A DNA stretch of 7,182 nt from an uncultured Prevotellaceae bacterium (GTDB taxonomy: Bacteria; Bacteroidota; Bacteroidia; Bacteroidales; Bacteroidaceae), in assembly GCA_946644025.1 (NCBI GenBank), contig CAMPCG010000146.1, positions 1 through 7,182 on the forward strand. The letters run 5' to 3'. Shown here in pieces: positions 5,111 to 7,182 of the stretch (the stretch's first letter is position 1; each line of letters opens with the position of its first letter). The notes beneath the pieces are model-generated. The model was given only the letters and a program-made list of their open reading frames with translations. It was not told the DNA's origin and searched no databases. The translations under genes were made by a program, and so were the position numbers.

Positions 5111-6553
5111 GTGGTCTTCTCCGATCTTTTCTTCCTCTTCACCTTTCTGCCCGCCTTTGCCCTCTGCTATCTCCTGGGGGCACTTGCCGACAGCAAGCTG
5201 CTGTCTGGCCACGGACAGACGGCGAAGAATCTGGTGCTGATAGTCTTCTCCCTCGTCTTCTACGCCTGGGGCGAGCCGGTCTATGTGCTGCTGATGCTGT
5301 TCAGCGTGCTGCTCAACTATCTCTTCGGCCTGCTCATCGACCGCTGCGACGGCTTGCGGCGTCGGTGGGCGCTCGTGGGTGGAGTGGCGTGTAACCTGCT
5401 CATCCTCTGCACGTTTAAATATCTCGGGTTCCTTGCCGATACGCTGGGCGCGCTGGGCGTGGTGCTCTCCGTGCCGCGGCTGGCCTTGCCTATAGGCATC
5501 AGCTTCTACACCTTTCAGAGCATCTCCTACCTGGTCGACGTCTACCGCCGCGAGTCGCCCGTGCAGCGGCGCTTCGCGGGGGTGCTGCTCTACATCTCGA
5601 TGTTCCCGCAGCTCATTGCCGGCCCTATCGTGCGCTATGGCACCGTGGCCCACGAGATTGGCCGCCGCCGCGTTACCGCCACCGACTTTGCCGAGGGCAG
5701 CTACCGCTTCCTGCGCGGTCTGGGCAAGAAGGTCATCGTGGCCAACCAACTGTCGGAGCTCTCCACTCTATTCCTGGTCGACGAGCTGCCCACGCTGACC
5801 ACCACCGGTGCCTGGGTGGGCATCGTGGCGTTCACGCTGCAGATTTACTTCGACTTCTCGGGCTACTCCGACATGGCCATCGGCCTGGGCCGCTGTCTGG
5901 GCTTCCACTTCAACGAGAACTTCCGCCACCCCTACTGCTGCCAGAGCATCACCGACTTCTGGCGGCGCTGGCACATCTCGCTGGGCAGCTTCTTCCGCGA
6001 CTATGTCTACATCCCCATGGGCGGCAACCGCCGTCACCAGGCCGGCAACATCCTCGTGGTGTGGTTCCTCACGGGAATGTGGCACGGCGCGTCGTGGAAT
6101 TTCATCCTCTGGGGCCTCTACTTCGGCCTCCTCGTCATGGTCGAGAAGTACACGCTGCTGCGTTTTATCGACCGCGTGCCGCGGGTGCTGCTCCATGCCT
6201 ATGCCCTCGTGCTGGTGGTGATGGGGTGGGGCATCTTCTATTTCGAGGACTTCGCCCAGATGGTCACGTTCTTCCATAGCTTCTTCGGCTTGGGCACTAC
6301 CGCTTTCCACGACTTCCTGACCGAGAGCGCCCTGGCCGACTATTTCTGGCTCTGGGTGGTGGCCGTGCTGCTCTGTATGCCGGTGCGCGCCGCCGGGGGC
6401 AGATGGCTGGCCCGGGTTCTTACGTCGGGCAGTCGCCTGCATGTCGCAGCCACCTTCACCGTGCGCCTGCTGCTCTCCCTCTCCGTACTCATTCTCAGCG
6501 TGGCGCTGCTCGTCGGGGCCACCAACAATGCCTTCATCTATACACGATTCTAA
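5111..6553 (+). CDS. MBOAT-family membrane-bound O-acyltransferase (AlgI-like)
   Basis: A protein of 480 residues from GTG 5111; an in-frame stop at 5093-5095 leaves no ATG upstream, and MVFSDLFFLFTFLPAF matches the usual start of this family. It is a polytopic inner-membrane protein with many hydrophobic helices. Diagnostic motifs: PQLIAGP from residue 166, YFDFSGYSDMAIGLG from 246, FWRRWHISL with His288, RDYVYIPMGGNR just after, and LTGMWHGASWNF with His325, the conserved catalytic histidine of MBOAT enzymes. The length is usual for AlgI-like proteins. The family moves an acyl (often acetyl) group from a cytoplasmic donor to polysaccharide, peptidoglycan or teichoic-acid-type acceptors, with a periplasmic partner. 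The partner here is probably the DHHW-like gene downstream. The acceptor polymer cannot be read from the sequence, and no polysaccharide synthesis genes are in the window. Confidence 0.94.
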   Translation: MVFSDLFFLFTFLPAFALCYLLGALADSKLLSGHGQTAKNLVLIVFSLVFYAWGEPVYVLLMLFSVLLNYLFGLLIDRCDGLRRRWALVGGVACNLLILCTFKYLGFLADTLGALGVVLSVPRLALPIGISFYTFQSISYLVDVYRRESPVQRRFAGVLLYISMFPQLIAGPIVRYGTVAHEIGRRRVTATDFAEGSYRFLRGLGKKVIVANQLSELSTLFLVDELPTLTTTGAWVGIVAFTLQIYFDFSGYSDMAIGLGRCLGFHFNENFRHPYCCQSITDFWRRWHISLGSFFRDYVYIPMGGNRRHQAGNILVVWFLTGMWHGASWNFILWGLYFGLLVMVEKYTLLRFIDRVPRVLLHAYALVLVVMGWGIFYFEDFAQMVTFFHSFFGLGTTAFHDFLTESALADYFWLWVVAVLLCMPVRAAGGRWLARVLTSGSRLHVAATFTVRLLLSLSVLILSVALLVGATNNAFIYTRF

Positions 6554-6577
6554 AGTTCATCATGCACTTAATGTTTG

Positions 6578-6766
6578 GAATGAAAGGGAGTGAAAGGGGA
6601 GTGAGGAGGGAGTGAAGGGGAGTGAAAGGGACGTTAGTTCCTGCGCTCTCATCCCGGCTGGAACTATCGTCCCTTTCACTCCCCTTTCACTCCCCTTTCA
6701 CTCCCCCTTCACTTCCCCCTTCACTCCCCCTTCACTCCCCCTTCACTCCCCCTTCACTCCCCTTTA
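6578..6766. repeat. 11-bp tandem repeats arranged as a large inverted repeat between MBOAT and DHHW genes
   Basis: The left arm (about 6578-6630) carries units like GAAAGGGGAGT. The right arm (about 6671-6766) carries about nine units like TTTCACTCCCC then TTCACTCCCCC. The innermost stem also pairs GACGTTAGTTCC (6630-6641) with GGAACTATCGTC (6660-6671), 11 of 12 matching, around an 18-base loop (6642-6659). The resulting stem exceeds 30 bp with one small bulge. On the - strand the right arm reads as G4-5 runs spaced by about 6 bases, a G-quadruplex pattern. It could block transcription or stabilise the MBOAT message; there is no T tract. No gene lies in this gap (6554-6777). Confidence 0.9.
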
Positions 6767-6777
6767 ACTCCCTATCA

Positions 6778-7182
6778 ATGATTACTCGACGTACTGTTCT
6801 TTTCGTCCTCCTGTGCCTCTTGTGCTCAATAGACCTTTCGGCGCAGTCCGTGCGTAAGGCCCACCGCGGCATCATCGTCGATGCGCGCGACTCGCTGGTG
6901 CGGGCCATGGAGCCTTTCACCCCCGTGGCCGGACGTGCCGAGGCCTACGCCGGCGTGGTGAACGACTACAAGAGCCGCCTCGCCTCTACGCGGGTCTTTT
7001 GCATGACCGTGCCAACGGCCGTGGCTTTCTATCTGCCCGACAGCCTCTCGGCCTGGTCGGCCGACGAGCACAAGGGCATCAGTGCCATCTACCGCTTGCT
7101 GAAGCCCACCGTCAAGAGTATTGACCTGGTGCCCGTCCTTGCACAGCACACCGACGAGGACATCTACCTGCGCACAGACCAC
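6778..7182 (+). CDS. DHHW-like/AlgJ-type secreted protein, N-terminal part (3' end outside window)
   Basis: The frame is open from ATG 6778 to the window end, 135 codons. Residues 1-23 form a signal peptide: MITRR, a hydrophobic core (TVLFVLLCLLCSIDL) and a likely cut at SAQ before SVRK. The mature start includes RGIIVDARDSLVRAMEPF, then AYAGVVNDYKSRL and FCMTVPTAVAFYLPDSL, the pattern of DHHW proteins and distant AlgJ/AlgX SGNH-like relatives. The last visible residues YLRTDH are where these proteins usually carry the RTDHHW motif, whose end would lie just outside the window. Family members act in the periplasm or envelope and are commonly paired with MBOAT acyltransferases in O-acetylation. 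The gene lies 224 bp after the MBOAT gene across the 11-bp repeats, so co-transcription is possible but not certain. Confidence 0.85.
   Translation, partial: MITRRTVLFVLLCLLCSIDLSAQSVRKAHRGIIVDARDSLVRAMEPFTPVAGRAEAYAGVVNDYKSRLASTRVFCMTVPTAVAFYLPDSLSAWSADEHKGISAIYRLLKPTVKSIDLVPVLAQHTDEDIYLRTDH

Noticed and set aside
2839..5142. 767-codon open frame on the - strand opposite the porin
   Set aside because: Its translation is Val/Gly/Leu/Glu-biased low-complexity sequence mirroring GC-rich third positions of the porin codons; the + strand frame has a signal peptide, family-like sequence and a barrel C-terminus.
5768..6442. 224-codon - strand frame, and the similar 5054-5749 frame
   Set aside because: Both lie opposite the MBOAT gene, which carries all the expected motifs; the translations are His/Glu/Ala-rich shadow sequence.
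6562..6577. Possible TAnnTTTG promoter box near TTAATGTTTGG
   Set aside because: The spacing inside the box is one base too long and there is no TTG element at the right distance upstream.
6571..6615. Small ORF of 14 codons (MFGMKGSERGVRRE) after the MBOAT gene
   Set aside because: It is mostly translated 11-bp repeat and has no convincing start context.

Overview
The window looks like a chromosomal segment of a Bacteroidales bacterium, most likely a fairly GC-rich Prevotella or a close relative. Supporting signs are a Bacteroidetes-type promoter (TTG, then TAnnTTTGC), AT-rich leaders instead of clear Shine-Dalgarno sites, and Bacteroidetes-centred families: a DUF4468 lipid/envelope-type secreted protein, a 'putative porin' (Porin_10 type), an MBOAT acyltransferase followed by a DHHW-like protein, and a Pif1/RecD-like helicase with a TPR tail. 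Family names come from recognising motifs by eye; no search was run.

Layout, all genes on the + strand. (1) 2-1084: the C-terminal part of a Pif1-like helicase whose start lies outside the window; its first visible codons are a 15-bp minisatellite encoding (SAGGG)n. (2) 1085-1494: non-coding DNA rich in inverted repeats, including a 176-bp palindromic element with 20-bp outer arms and 27-bp inner arms. (3) 1523-2140: secreted DUF4468-like protein behind a recognisable promoter. (4) 2143-2218: heptamer tandem repeat (AAGTGAT). (5) 2220-2600: small two-helix membrane protein whose N-terminal half is made of GC-rich repeat DNA. (6) 2602-2735: heptamer repeats again, in both orientations, flanking and entering the start of the porin gene. 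(7) 2662-5061: outer-membrane putative porin. (8) 5111-6553: MBOAT O-acyltransferase. (9) 6578-6766: 11-bp tandem repeats arranged as a large inverted repeat. (10) 6778-7182: N-terminal part of a DHHW/AlgJ-like protein, running off the window.

Working together: the MBOAT and DHHW-like proteins probably form an envelope O-acetylation pair (AlgI/AlgJ-like logic), the first moving acyl groups across the inner membrane and the second acting in the periplasm. The porin precedes them by 49 bp and may be co-transcribed. The helicase is probably independent of them.

The most unusual signal is the repeats. Several unrelated short-period repeat families sit at gene junctions, and some have become coding sequence: a signal-peptide core made of heptamer repeat, a disordered N-terminus made of 27-bp repeats, and a Gly-rich linker made of a 15-bp repeat. 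The 7-bp and 11-bp periods are not multiples of three, so copy-number changes in the coding heptamer tract would shift the porin reading frame.
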